Positions 19,801-26,695 of a DNA stretch of 64,000 nt are shown here, one piece after another. Source of the stretch: Microbulbifer sp. GL-2. Its GTDB lineage: Bacteria; Pseudomonadota; Gammaproteobacteria; Pseudomonadales; Cellvibrionaceae. Each line of letters begins with the position of its first letter. Position 1 is the first letter of the stretch. Made by a program: the position numbers and the translations under genes. Where the stretch lies: positions 4,646,001 through 4,710,000 of the forward strand of contig NZ_AP019807.1 of NCBI RefSeq assembly GCF_007183175.1, read 5' to 3'. Under the pieces are notes generated by a model. That model saw only the letters and a list, made by a program, of their open reading frames with translations. It searched no databases and was not told where the DNA came from.

Positions 19801-22800
19801 CTGCCGTTACGGTAACAGTGAGAATGTCATCCGCATCGCTATTGGGTACAGCGAATGACTTGGTCAATTGAATCTGCGGCTCCTTTACAGTGATTGCATG
19901 GGAGTCGAATGGCACCACCACTGCCGCGCCTGTTTCATCCACATAACCTACCTGTGCAGTGGTATAGCTACCACCGTTACCCAGCACATCGCCATCATCG
20001 GTATTACTGCTGTTCTCAATACGCGCAATAAATTCCACTGGGAAATCAAACAGGCTGCCGGTTACCGTGGTGAGTTCCTGATTGCCAAAATCCCATTCGA
20101 CAAAATCGGCGGTGCCTGTGCTGGTACAAGTCGCATTAAAAGACCCACCGGGAATAAAACCCGCCGCATCGTAAGGCGGTGCATTGAGGTTTACTGTCTG
20201 CCCTTCGATACAGCGCATGCCTGCGGGCAGCTCATCACGGATAACAAAATTGCGCAATTTCGCCGCAGGTATTTTCGCAGTTAACTTATACCGAACCTCC
20301 TCACCGACAACAGCTGTATCACTGTTAGTACCACTGGCAGCGCCATTAGAGAATTGCAGGGCCTGCTTTGGCTCCGCCTTTACTTCAATAATCTGCATAC
20401 GCGCTTCGGCGTCTTCAGATTGATAGTGACGTGCACGTCCGGCAGCCGGGGTGCCATCACCAACACCATCGTTATCCACATCGCTGTCAATTTGTGGCGA
20501 ACTCTGGTTGCTATAGTCTCCCTCCAAACTGTCATAGCGCGTATAGAAGGTATTGGTGAACACCTGCAATGGCGCCACAGATCGGTGCGGTTTAACTCGA
20601 TAGTAAAGAGTGACCGAATCACCGGGGTTTATACGCTCCAACGCTGTAGAGTGTTCATAGGAGAAAGTAATAATTGCCGGGGTTCCACGATCACTACAGT
20701 GGGTAGCTTCGGAGTAATTGTTAGCGCCCGGAGTAATACCCACCAAACCGTCAGCGCCTATCGCGGTTTCTGAGGAGCTATCTCCATCGTTGTCCAAACC
20801 ATCGGCGTTTAAAGGTTGTACACACATCTGTCCAGAAGGATCGAGAGTGTCGGTTACTACCAGATCATAGGCGGGAGCGCGATTTACACCACTATCAGCT
20901 GTACGGTTGGTTAAAGTCAGTCGGAAGATATATGTCTGGTCTCGATGACCTTCATTAGTGAAATCGACAAAGTTAGTACAACCGCCCCCGATGCCATACA
21001 GGTTTTCATTACAGACTTTTTTATCCACCTCAATATGGGGTTCGGAAACAGTAACTGATTCCGACCATTCGGTAATATCCGGATAGCCCGGTACAGTAGT
21101 GGGTACACCATCAATATTGGTCAAAATACCACTGGTGTTGTAGTTATCCACTATAATAGTTTCAGTATCAAATACCGCGGTAAATTGCGCGCGTGCGTAG
21201 TCGATACTGGGACTTGCATGTTGGTTTGGATCGGTATTTTCGGTATCTATCGGATCATTTAACAAGCGCGTGGTCATATCCGCAAGGAACCAGCGATTCC
21301 GCTCTTTAATTTCAGAGGTAACTTCCCAAAGAAAATCTGTTTCGCTAAGAGGAATATTCAGACCTCCGCTTTCCACAATGTCACCGCTGGGAATTACCAC
21401 ACAGTTAGTCTGAGAAATTGGATGCGGTAGAGTTACATCAGCACAATTCAGCGGCGCATCGGAAATATATCCCTGACCATCTGGCAGGTCATCGTTCACA
21501 TCAATATCGCGCACTTCGATCAGGGTAAATCCGTCTGTATCGAAACCAAACCAGCCACCGGCCTGGATTTCAAAGCGACATTCTTCACCGATTAGAACAC
21601 TGCTATTAGGAAAGGCAGCTTCGGAAGTTAATTCGTTACACTGATCAGAGCGCTCCTTAATTAGGTTAAAACCCATTACCCGCGCGCGCATACCGTCGAG
21701 AGTGTAGTTATTGGCAAGCTGCAATTTGGGCGTTGTTTGGTTCAGTTCTACTGGCGCCGGAAAATCCAGAGGTGTACCATCAGAAAGGGTAATTTCACCC
21801 ACTACATCGGCACGGAATGTTAAATCGTCGTCACTGGCAGAATGGTTTTTCTCCACCTGGAAAACAATGCGCTCAGTTTTATTCGGCTCAATCACTCCCC
21901 CCAAGTTTGAGCAATGATAAACAGTCGACGAGGCTGGCAGGTAGGCCGGCTGATTCCACAGAGGGTGTGTGGGCACCGTGCCAGGGTTGGGATTACCCAT
22001 TGCCGTACAGGCGCGGTTATTGGACAGTACGCGCATGGCCTCACCAAAGGTGACGTATACACCGTAGTTGTCCGCATCGTGACCACCATTGTTGGTCACA
22101 TCCACTATCAGCTCGGAAGTACCACTGTCCCTCACAATATACAGAGGATGAACCGTACTGATATCGAGATCTTCCGGATCTGGTGTCACCGACTGATTTT
22201 CAACCTGGGTGGGTGGATTTGTACCCGGGCAGAAATCGTCATAATCAATACTTAAAACGTTGTCCGACAGGCGAATATTACTGTTTGGATCTTTACTATT
22301 AGCAGCCGATTCCTCCTCAATATCTAGGTCGGCGATCTTGTCATAGAAATTAGGCTCGATAGTAACAATACGGAAACGAATCTGGATTTCATCTCCATAG
22401 CGCATCATATGCCGTTGATCCGGATAGTTGGGATGCTCGGTGCTGCTCAACAAACGGAATTCTGGCCTATTATTATTTAAAGGGTCTGGATCCCATTGAT
22501 TCCAATTAGTCCCCACACGCCATTCCAAGGTATCCACTTTGCCAGGATAAGTGGAGCTATAGTTCGCATTGTGATCATCTTCACCACGACGTTCACTGAT
22601 AATTTGCGGCGTATAGGTCGTGTCTACCACGTACTCATCGGGCAGATCACTAACAAACTGAATATCCTTAACCGATCCATTCGTTCGGTTGTTGATTGTA
22701 ATCGTCACAAAGCCAGCAGAGCCCAATGGCTGGTTAAGATTTGCTCCTGTAATAGCCTGGGCAATATTAAGATCAGTGGCTACCTGTGCATACATTTGCT

Positions 22801-23887
22801 CTGAGTCAGCCATCGGAGCGCTTGCTGTGGCCGGATCAAAAACACCACCCACACCAGTATCATTATCAATCTCACAGCCCCACTGCAAGTCTGAAACTGT
22901 ATTTGTGCCATTGCTACAAGAGGTATTTACCTTGCCCACCAGATAGATATTCAATGTCGAGTTTGCGGGAATATCAGTGCGTACGGGGCCACTGGAGAAA
23001 TCTCCACTCAACTCAAAGTTGTTGATGCTGTTACTCGCAGGTACACATCCAGATCCTGCAGGATTTACTCCATTGTTATTCGCAACCGAAAGAGCTGCAC
23101 TCTGGCTTGGACAGGCATAATTGATGTCCATATTGGGATTAGTCATCAAATCATCAAAACGCACATCCTGCATATCGGCGGTACCACCATTCGAGATGGC
23201 AATACGCCAGATAACATCATCATTGATGTTGCCATAAACATCATTGGTATAGTTGGTCTGGGCCGCGTCGATATTCCGTCCCCGCTTATCCATAGATGGC
23301 CAGGGTTCACGTATGGGTAACTCCATACTGTCTGTATCTGTAGTAGTGGGATAACTACAGTAATCAAAGGTTGATGTAGCTGTCAGGGTACGGTTATTGT
23401 TAACCAAGTCCTCTTCGCGGTCAGCCCTACTGCGAACACCAAAGGTAATCGTCATAGTGGTGTTTTCATTGCGCGCGGCAAGCGCGGAAAGGTCATTTTG
23501 ATCCCAGCGAATAGTGGTACCACTTATTGTGGGTTCACTCAGTACGGAACCAGAACTTACTCGTGTGGAACCCGGAATATACTCCAACTCAGAAGTACCC
23601 AGATTTTCCGTCACGACAATATTTTCAATATGCTGCGTACCCATAAAATCACTACGGATTCCAGGCACGTCAATTTCAATGGTTACTTGACCATCGCCGC
23701 ACAATTCACACCAGCTGTTACTGCTGCGGTGATCCAAAATATTGAATGTTGCTGGATTGTCGGGAGATGAGGGGCAATTGTGATCAGCCAAAGCCTTTGG
23801 CGCGAACACGACTGCCCAGATGCACAATAGCACCAAGCCAGTAAGCAAGTTATTCCAGGATTTCCGCCCAATTACTTCTGACATCAT
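10844..23887 (-). CDS. Giant DUF11-repeat surface protein
   Basis: One uninterrupted frame of about 4350 residues. A signal peptide (about residues 1-35, LLTGLVLLCIWAVVFAPKALA) precedes about 23 DUF11-like immunoglobulin-fold repeats. Many start with a lead-in such as VVEPxLxxxK and contain (Y/F)TITxxNxG...AYDxxxxDxLP. Near the C-terminus come an SdrD-B/Cna-B-like module (GYLWHDVNFNNQADADE), a further Cna-like segment, another DUF11 unit and a second SdrD-B module (GKVFDDKNMNGYQDAGEGG, about 4160-4260 of 4362 counted from the longest start). An OmpA-like tail occupies about the last 100 residues. No LPXTG or membrane anchor is seen. I chose ATG at 23887 because it precedes the signal peptide closely; TTG at 23932 is the longest alternative. 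Expected role: a surface fibre or adhesin. Confidence 0.85.
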   Translation of the reverse strand: MMSEVIGRKSWNNLLTGLVLLCIWAVVFAPKALADHNCPSSPDNPATFNILDHRSSNSWCELCGDGQVTIEIDVPGIRSDFMGTQHIENIVVTENLGTSELEYIPGSTRVSSGSVLSEPTISGTTIRWDQNDLSALAARNENTTMTITFGVRSRADREEDLVNNNRTLTATSTFDYCSYPTTTDTDSMELPIREPWPSMDKRGRNIDAAQTNYTNDVYGNINDDVIWRIAISNGGTADMQDVRFDDLMTNPNMDINYACPSQSAALSVANNNGVNPAGSGCVPASNSINNFELSGDFSSGPVRTDIPANSTLNIYLVGKVNTSCSNGTNTVSDLQWGCEIDNDTGVGGVFDPATASAPMADSEQMYAQVATDLNIAQAITGANLNQPLGSAGFVTITINNRTNGSVKDIQFVSDLPDEYVVDTTYTPQIISERRGEDDHNANYSSTYPGKVDTLEWRVGTNWNQWDPDPLNNNRPEFRLLSSTEHPNYPDQRHMMRYGDEIQIRFRIVTIEPNFYDKIADLDIEEESAANSKDPNSNIRLSDNVLSIDYDDFCPGTNPPTQVENQSVTPDPEDLDISTVHPLYIVRDSGTSELIVDVTNNGGHDADNYGVYVTFGEAMRVLSNNRACTAMGNPNPGTVPTHPLWNQPAYLPASSTVYHCSNLGGVIEPNKTERIVFQVEKNHSASDDDLTFRADVVGEITLSDGTPLDFPAPVELNQTTPKLQLANNYTLDGMRARVMGFNLIKERSDQCNELTSEAAFPNSSVLIGEECRFEIQAGGWFGFDTDGFTLIEVRDIDVNDDLPDGQGYISDAPLNCADVTLPHPISQTNCVVIPSGDIVESGGLNIPLSETDFLWEVTSEIKERNRWFLADMTTRLLNDPIDTENTDPNQHASPSIDYARAQFTAVFDTETIIVDNYNTSGILTNIDGVPTTVPGYPDITEWSESVTVSEPHIEVDKKVCNENLYGIGGGCTNFVDFTNEGHRDQTYIFRLTLTNRTADSGVNRAPAYDLVVTDTLDPSGQMCVQPLNADGLDNDGDSSSETAIGADGLVGITPGANNYSEATHCSDRGTPAIITFSYEHSTALERINPGDSVTLYYRVKPHRSVAPLQVFTNTFYTRYDSLEGDYSNQSSPQIDSDVDNDGVGDGTPAAGRARHYQSEDAEARMQIIEVKAEPKQALQFSNGAASGTNSDTAVVGEEVRYKLTAKIPAAKLRNFVIRDELPAGMRCIEGQTVNLNAPPYDAAGFIPGGSFNATCTSTGTADFVEWDFGNQELTTVTGSLFDFPVEFIARIENSSNTDDGDVLGNGGSYTTAQVGYVDETGAAVVVPFDSHAITVKEPQIQLTKSFAVPNSDADDILTVTVTAENTGTAAAYNLHVLDDLTGTKLVYLGNIGGTDPPQNVDITTIGANAPIFSWNRSNADYTIAVGETKTFTFNVRVEQGVEPHEILDNTIQARWQSLPGNDVALNRANTIGPDGAADGMRIGVLPNAGDAINDYETTASAQTEVPPLQLTKSDLEPAVVPTIGAHKKFQLEIRLPEGISRDVVITDQLGSPEGYVLSHNTDYDVTYDFVGIETINGNAPSEAAFNSFPADNTSGNATWNIGAVDTASENDTAGGTLEPLIRITYFARVQNDLATNNADTRQNGAALSYSNGESGAAENLNDNTAAVTVVEPLLTINKAVSNATNPGNLPVGGDVLEYVITVAHDPASTAAAFDLNLVDTLPSELQFDSGFAPTAMINGGAVAGFVATPAGAPVGPLVWGRDNSDNTLDLQLGETLVITYRTQVTGVFGSPISNSVMLDWTSLDDSSINQLAYERDGAGCPAVSAPDDYCEGPAEASIDTVDNTGIVKTVVADSDSASVVGTLRVGDTVTYQLALNLQAGTTPAVTINDALPSGLEFNSIVSVNGDTAAPYDDNLNDFVYSAIAVPAAGDTGTVTWNLGDILSNFGNTNKFVIEYTAKVVAGSGIAAPTATLTNTAVLNYTGAASTLQDSADITVLQPVIDSLTKTDATWPSSHMNVDPANDVMQFTLHACNSGLAPAYDLSLTDDLATQMDEASIANLQVTLDSTVLTQGTDYSYTAPGNRGDDMQFTFLVPVEAGACLDINYEIGFYTDIGGGENWVNTFTVNEFWSLSAKSGEQYAPVPLGTPYPMGTIATTVTAPQKTLQSAATAAVGEEVVYRIQVPGSATTSAIYDVEITDVLDPSLELIQLQEINGRAFTDNTTNNNIALALDIIPAGAVAIFELRARVANNATAQAGHNFNNEASYSYAATSGGVIQAGGTGTAPTLTIVEPDLSATNSVANQTNPGNDPDAGDILRFTLDLTAAGNPENAAAYDLLVREQLSLGLEFVPGSVTFASVAQADPTVSGDGINAAQLLEWNRSNSDLDIAAGTNSLLVFDVLVLDEVLAEASLSASARIEWTSLDEDNSSPFERNGADGVGGLNDYVLENIAAQLIAANDSTISKTRVDDSYGSADAQLRIGDLVEYELRLSLPEGTAPNTLIVDTLPQGMVFVGTQSINGVTTAPFAAAAPFIHNDIAEPVQAGDPATGPTTLSWNIAQLINSGDNNLTNDEFILRYQARVLNKDVHPWPASNTALTNNVEFTFDAAAGAELRNDSDTLDLLQPDLIAAISSTPAGGTTLSAGDIVDYTITITNNGSAPAYDPVFRDMIPIGLRQSGVNVQSLTVNGAAATIVAPTFDNATGAAVWDFSAGTGYAINPGQVLEMVYRVQADANLGAGLNLQNAAYVELYYSLDDDNLPSLGTTAASIDMREDYGPTAPVSVQFNTPNAAPLLIENTQPTASIGEPFNYRITIPETVQPTALHDVSVLMDLSTSAADLEFVGAAKVSGSNVFTPENSGSGTALVIADATNGIDVPAGEQVVIDVTLRLRDSNPPNVDGLAFNNNASYSYNYDNDNAAAGQGAGAGNTTLDMQVVEPTAITLTKTGPASMQSGLPGTFTLDLHNIGTGPAWDITVTDILPDKDPGGMCETPPNNFAAQIIDGAGTAVATLVAGTDFNTVFDEASCTLTITSVGAAAMLAADHHLLLSYDATLDVDTIDGDTLTNIAGVELWHSWDSGLPEARQYTRPEPTDGTPGVLDHEDAYTVSASVPKVTFYKTVENVTRAENPATAATPADVLRYTLTLTNLSGADVSGIEITDDLGRLNSLPLFQSGSLQLVTAPVGSDSSGSDASAGTHGSGFLQVKNLDLAATGSAGDSVQLVYEVTLAAVIDSGTPVLNQAQVQLPGQLLQNSDDPNINGTDDPDVADDEDPTQVLIESEPLLVIHKTSADITGDPDLLMVADALRYTIRVENAGNENLVNAMLRDQVPANTTYVAGSTTLNGTALTDVSGASPLAAGMTINTAGEADGFVGATATGATAVIVTFDVTINDVNDGTIISNQGFVNGEGAGSGPFDEAPSDDPATDAPNDPTIDIVGDLPLLIAHKTVAIAVDNISTGIVDPGDVLRYTIAISNMGGVDAMQVALTDQVPANTTYVTGTTTLNGVAVADNAGGMSLLNTALPVSSSDLTPPLPGASEGVITSAQTATVTFDVMVNADAARGTVISNQGSVAAEELPLVLTDADGNPANGAQPTLVVVGDAQLLSIVKEVAVVDGGAAEAGTVLEYLVTIANISGVPATDVKITDDLAVAGDGVLTYVADSAMLNGQVDGVTVTGTLINVDYAGIYGDLLPGESATLRFQAKLSDNLEIGYTVLNTAEVQWNDPPSTNQASVAIDVGGTPGIANLAGYLWHDVNFNNQADADERLLLNWAVDLYFNDALLETIQTDENGYFQFQGLVPNSYGGISYEMRYTAPEAGENTASLGNPVSDFTNGPQRISEIFVESGANPQDLNLPLTPNGVVYNSIQRAPITGATLSMLRVSSGQALPDRCFDDDKQQGQVTSAGGYYKFDINFDDAACPANADYLIKVEIADDNYVGGESLVIPAKTNGETAGFDVGACLGSNADMIPGTAQHCEVQLSPALPPLDIEARDAATDYYLRLTLDDDQVPGDSQLFNNHIAMDPHLEGALSITKTAAMLNVTRSQLVPYTITFGNTLPIPLSDLQLVDFFPAGFKYVAGSARMDGEPVEPVMNGLQLIWSDLRVEAEQTRELKLLLVVGSGVGEGKYVNRARMFNQLSGQVASGEASATVRVVPDPTFDCTDVIGKVFDDKNMNGYQDAGEGGLPGARVVTATGLNATADAHGRFHITCAVVPNADRGSNFVLKLDDRSLPSGYRLTTENPRVMRATRGKMVKFNFGASLHRVVRLDMAEAVFEPGTTELRPQWQSRIELLLEKLSEAPSVLRLSYLAENEDPDLVEERLQTIKSEIADEWARNNGDYELNIETEVFWRRGAPPSNGGLD

Positions 23888-23932
23888 CGTCACTATTTGC
23901 CGCCGCTTTTCTATTTCAAAAATCCTTGACAA

Positions 23933-23969
23933 TGCTCAGGAGCATCGCCGCCGGACAGACACAGTCCGG
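23933..23969 (-). promoter_or_regulatory. Hairpins in the leader of the giant gene
   Basis: Two adjacent inverted repeats lie just upstream of the giant gene: TGCTC/GAGCA at 23933-23944, and a perfect 6-bp stem CCGGAC-7-GTCCGG at 23951-23969. They sit in the 290-bp gap after the TonB/AgmX-like gene, the longest gap in the operon. They may affect messenger processing or translation start. No function is proven. Confidence 0.4.
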
Positions 23970-24142
23970 TGCGCGAACTTTAATTACAGAGCGGAAAAGT
24001 GGCCGTGAAGCAGGTCATAAATAACAGTCAGGTAAGGGAACTTTTTCAGGGATTGCCAAGTGGTTCTCAAGCTGGAACTCAAGAAAGGCTGAAGCAGTGA
24101 AGCAGAGTTAACAGGGGCACCCCCAGTTTTTAAACGTAACAA

Positions 24143-24170
24143 CCTCCTCCCCGTTTACACGGGAAGGAGG
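24143..24170 (-). terminator. Terminator-like hairpin after the TonB/AgmX-like gene
   Basis: Ten-position stem CCTCCTTCCC/GGGGAGGAGG with one mismatch, starting 10 bp after the stop at 24180. The following minus-strand sequence (GTTGTTACGTTT) has only a weak T-tract. This may be a partial terminator that lowers transcription of the giant and barrel genes relative to the motor genes. Confidence 0.5.
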
Positions 24171-24179
24171 CCACACCGG

Positions 24180-25559
24180 TTAATTGTTGGGGAAGAAGTC
24201 GATCGGGAAAAGAATGGTGATCGTTGGAACACCGGCCTTTTCGCCGAAATTAAACCGCTTGACCCGCGCAACAATTTTGGCGTTGAGTGCCGGTGAATCC
24301 ATATCACTGGACTCCACTTCCGCACGAGATACCGAACCATCCGGCTCGATGGTGATCTTCAGAACCATCTTGCCTTGCAGGGCCGGGTTATTCCGCAGCT
24401 CGCGATTGTAGATGCGATACAGCGAGGCCTTGTAGCGGTCGAAGACAATCTGAATCTCTTCATCAGTTCGAGATGGACCCACACCGTCACTGAGCGGCCT
24501 ATCCTCACCGGCAAAGTCACCCTCGGTACCGATAGAACTCTCCACCCTGGAGAAGGCCACCCCCCCCAGGGATGAGCCAGTACCGCCAACATTGCGGCTC
24601 AACTCTGCGGTGTTAATGCCACCACTACCGGCAGCTGCGGCCGCTGTAATCAGCGAGCGCTGACTGCGATTCTCCTGCTTGCCGGCCGTACTCAGCTGGG
24701 TTTGCTGGCCCAGGCGATTGTCCAGATCATCCTGAATAAGGTCCTGGAAATTATCCTTGAAGGCCAGTACACCCGCGCGCTCAGCTTTCTTACGCGCTTG
24801 CTTTTTCTCCGTCTTAGAAGGCTTCGGCTCTTGCTTGGCGACCTTTTGCTCCTGCTTAGGCTTAGGCTTTTTCTCGTCCTTCTTGGGTTTCGTCTGCTCC
24901 GGCTTGGGCGGTGGCTTGGGCTTGGTTTTCTTCTCGATTACCAGCTTGGCCAAACGCTCGGGGATCTCGACTACCTGGGTTTCAGGCTCAGGCAGCACAT
25001 ACAGGGGAACCAGATAACCTAACAGCGCGGCCATGAACAGAGAGGCGAATACGCAAATCCGAAACCGTTTCTCGTCCTCCCCCTTGGTATGCCAGGGCAT
25101 TTCCATCGGGCGAAAAGCCGGCTGTTCATACTCACGAGTGATTTCGAATTCAAATCTGGATTCTTCTTCCTCACGGCGCAACTCGTCAGCCTGCTCATCA
25201 AGAGCAAAAACTTCCTCATTACAGTATTCGATTTGATCGAGGATATCCCTGCGGGATTGATGCAGCTGATCCAGGCTTTCATTGAAATCTCGGGTGGATT
25301 CACCAATGCGTGTAATTACCCGTTCAGAAGCATCTGCTCGGTAGTCCTCAGCCCAGAACATCTCCCCTGCACCAGCTTCTTCGAGCTTGTGCAAGCGCTC
25401 TGAAATTTCATCGAGCAGCTGATACTTGGAGCCATGCGCCTGCAATTCAGCCAGCTTCTCTTCGATCTGCCGCTGCTCATCCTCGAGCAGATGCATACGC
25501 TGGCGAACCGCATTGAGCGTTTCGCTGACCGCCTGCTGTTGTTGAAGAAAATTACTCAC
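24180..25559 (-). CDS. TonB-like protein with AgmX/PglI-type C-terminal domain
   Basis: 459 residues in four parts. An N-terminal cytoplasmic coiled-coil region spans about 1-145, unusual for a TonB. A single membrane helix lies at about 167-187. A Pro/Lys-rich periplasm-spanning stretch follows (about 209-250, KPKPPPKPEQ). A globular C-terminal domain occupies 365-459, with DEEIQIVFDRYKASLYRIYN, GKMVLKITIEPDGSV and ALNAKIVARVKRFNF. That last domain matches the AgmX/PglI C-terminal type seen in Myxococcus gliding proteins, a relative of TonB. It probably links the ExbB/ExbD motor to outer-membrane partners. It lies 9 bp after the second exbD-like gene. The cytoplasmic coiled coil could be a regulatory or docking arm. 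TonB alone is the less specific alternative name. Confidence 0.85.
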   Translation of the reverse strand: MSNFLQQQQAVSETLNAVRQRMHLLEDEQRQIEEKLAELQAHGSKYQLLDEISERLHKLEEAGAGEMFWAEDYRADASERVITRIGESTRDFNESLDQLHQSRRDILDQIEYCNEEVFALDEQADELRREEEESRFEFEITREYEQPAFRPMEMPWHTKGEDEKRFRICVFASLFMAALLGYLVPLYVLPEPETQVVEIPERLAKLVIEKKTKPKPPPKPEQTKPKKDEKKPKPKQEQKVAKQEPKPSKTEKKQARKKAERAGVLAFKDNFQDLIQDDLDNRLGQQTQLSTAGKQENRSQRSLITAAAAAGSGGINTAELSRNVGGTGSSLGGVAFSRVESSIGTEGDFAGEDRPLSDGVGPSRTDEEIQIVFDRYKASLYRIYNRELRNNPALQGKMVLKITIEPDGSVSRAEVESSDMDSPALNAKIVARVKRFNFGEKAGVPTITILFPIDFFPNN

Positions 25560-25568
25560 AAACTTCCA

Positions 25569-26108
25569 TTAACCCTGAGATGCTTTCTGAATAACCGCCA
25601 GTGATACCTTGGTGTAGCCCGCTTCGGTGCAGCTGGACATTACCTTTTTCAGCAAGCTGAACGGAATGCCTCTGTCCGCGAGAATATTCACTTCCGGTGG
25701 CTCTGGCCCCTCCTGCTCACCTTCTTCTCCCTCTCCTTCTTGAGCTGAGGCCAGGGCAACACCAATAGCCTTATCTAATTCTGCAATCATCGCCTGCTTA
25801 ATCAGCTCGATGACAATTTCCTCACTTTCCAGTACTTCGCTGGTGGCAACAACGGATTTGGATTCCACCAGAATTTCCTCAGCCGTCACCATCAGGGTTA
25901 CCGTTTCACTCGGCTTGGTCTCAACCACCGAATCCGGCAGTGTGATCACCTTGGGCGGCTCCAATGCTTCGTTACTGGAAGTATTGGTGAGGAGGAAAAA
26001 CACCAGGATAGTGAATACATCCATCAGGGACGTCAGATTCATTCCTGAGGTTTTTTTGCGCTTATGGCTGCGAGCCATACGCTTCATACGTCGGCTTTCA
26101 TGTCTCAC
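25569..26108 (-). CDS. ExbD/TolR-family biopolymer transport protein 2
   Basis: 179-residue single-pass membrane protein of the ExbD/TolR family. A basic cytoplasmic N-terminus (1-20) precedes a helix with LTSLMDVFTILVFFLL, where D30 occupies the position of the essential proton-carrying aspartate (D25 in E. coli ExbD). A periplasmic domain follows, interrupted by an acidic Glu/Gly-rich insert (about 130-140, EGEGEEGEQEG). It ends with the usual SLLKKVMSSCTEAGYTKVSLAVI segment. The ATG overlaps the upstream stop by four bases (ATGA). With the ExbB-like protein it should form the proton-driven motor. It is the member of the pair that keeps the catalytic aspartate. Confidence 0.9.
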   Translation of the reverse strand: MRHESRRMKRMARSHKRKKTSGMNLTSLMDVFTILVFFLLTNTSSNEALEPPKVITLPDSVVETKPSETVTLMVTAEEILVESKSVVATSEVLESEEIVIELIKQAMIAELDKAIGVALASAQEGEGEEGEQEGPEPPEVNILADRGIPFSLLKKVMSSCTEAGYTKVSLAVIQKASQG

Positions 26109-26695
26109 GGCGCATCTCCTATGGAAATATCAGGAAACAGAATCACCTTCTCCACTGCTGACGGATCATTGGGATCACTGCCTTCAACCCGGACTTCAGC
26201 ACCGCGCACGGTATCCATTACACCCACCAGGTGCTCATAGGCAATATCCGCCTCCATCAATAAAATAGAGTCGGTTTTTTCCGGGTAGCTGGCTTTCACC
26301 TGCAGCAAAAACTCGGTAAGTTTTTTCAGGTCGTAAACTTCAGCCGTTGGCAATACCTCAATTCCGTCGTCCTGTCCGGCAGTTTCCTCCACAGCCACTT
26401 CCGGCTGGGTGGAGTCCCCCTCACCGGAGACATTCAGGTTAGGGAAGCGGGCAATAACCTTTTCGCCATCGCTGATCTCCAGTGCCTCCGTACGCACTAC
26501 GACTTCCACCGTCACCGTAGGGTCATCCGGGGCACCGCCGCCAGCTCCACTCGGCATGTTCAATTCCAGGATTGTCACCCGTGAAAACACCGCCGATACC
26601 AGTAGGAAGGGTACCAGTACCACCATCAGGTTCAGGAAGGCGGTGATATCCAGCTCCGGGGCCTCTTTATCTCTCCCGTGGCGCCGCCTTCTCAT
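26105..26695 (-). CDS. ExbD/TolR-family protein 1, lacking the helix aspartate
   Basis: 196-residue ExbD/TolR homologue. The helix is LDITAFLNLMVVLVPFLL (15-32). Aligned on the ITxFxD motif, Asn22 takes the place of the proton-relay aspartate that ExbD/TolR motors need. The periplasmic part has a Gly/Pro-rich spacer (about 50-60), an acidic insert (about 93-112) and a C-terminal YPEKTDSILLMEADIAYEHLV segment typical of ExbD. The start overlaps the exbB-like stop by one base (TAATG). It probably forms a heterodimer with the second ExbD-like protein, which retains the aspartate. It may have a structural rather than proton-conducting role. Confidence 0.88.
   Translation of the reverse strand: MRRRRHGRDKEAPELDITAFLNLMVVLVPFLLVSAVFSRVTILELNMPSGAGGGAPDDPTVTVEVVVRTEALEISDGEKVIARFPNLNVSGEGDSTQPEVAVEETAGQDDGIEVLPTAEVYDLKKLTEFLLQVKASYPEKTDSILLMEADIAYEHLVGVMDTVRGAEVRVEGSDPNDPSAVEKVILFPDISIGDAP

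Noticed and set aside
10844..23887. CRISPR-like or satellite repeat in the giant gene
   Set aside because: The repetition is at protein level (DUF11 units of about 130-170 residues) and not short direct DNA repeats.
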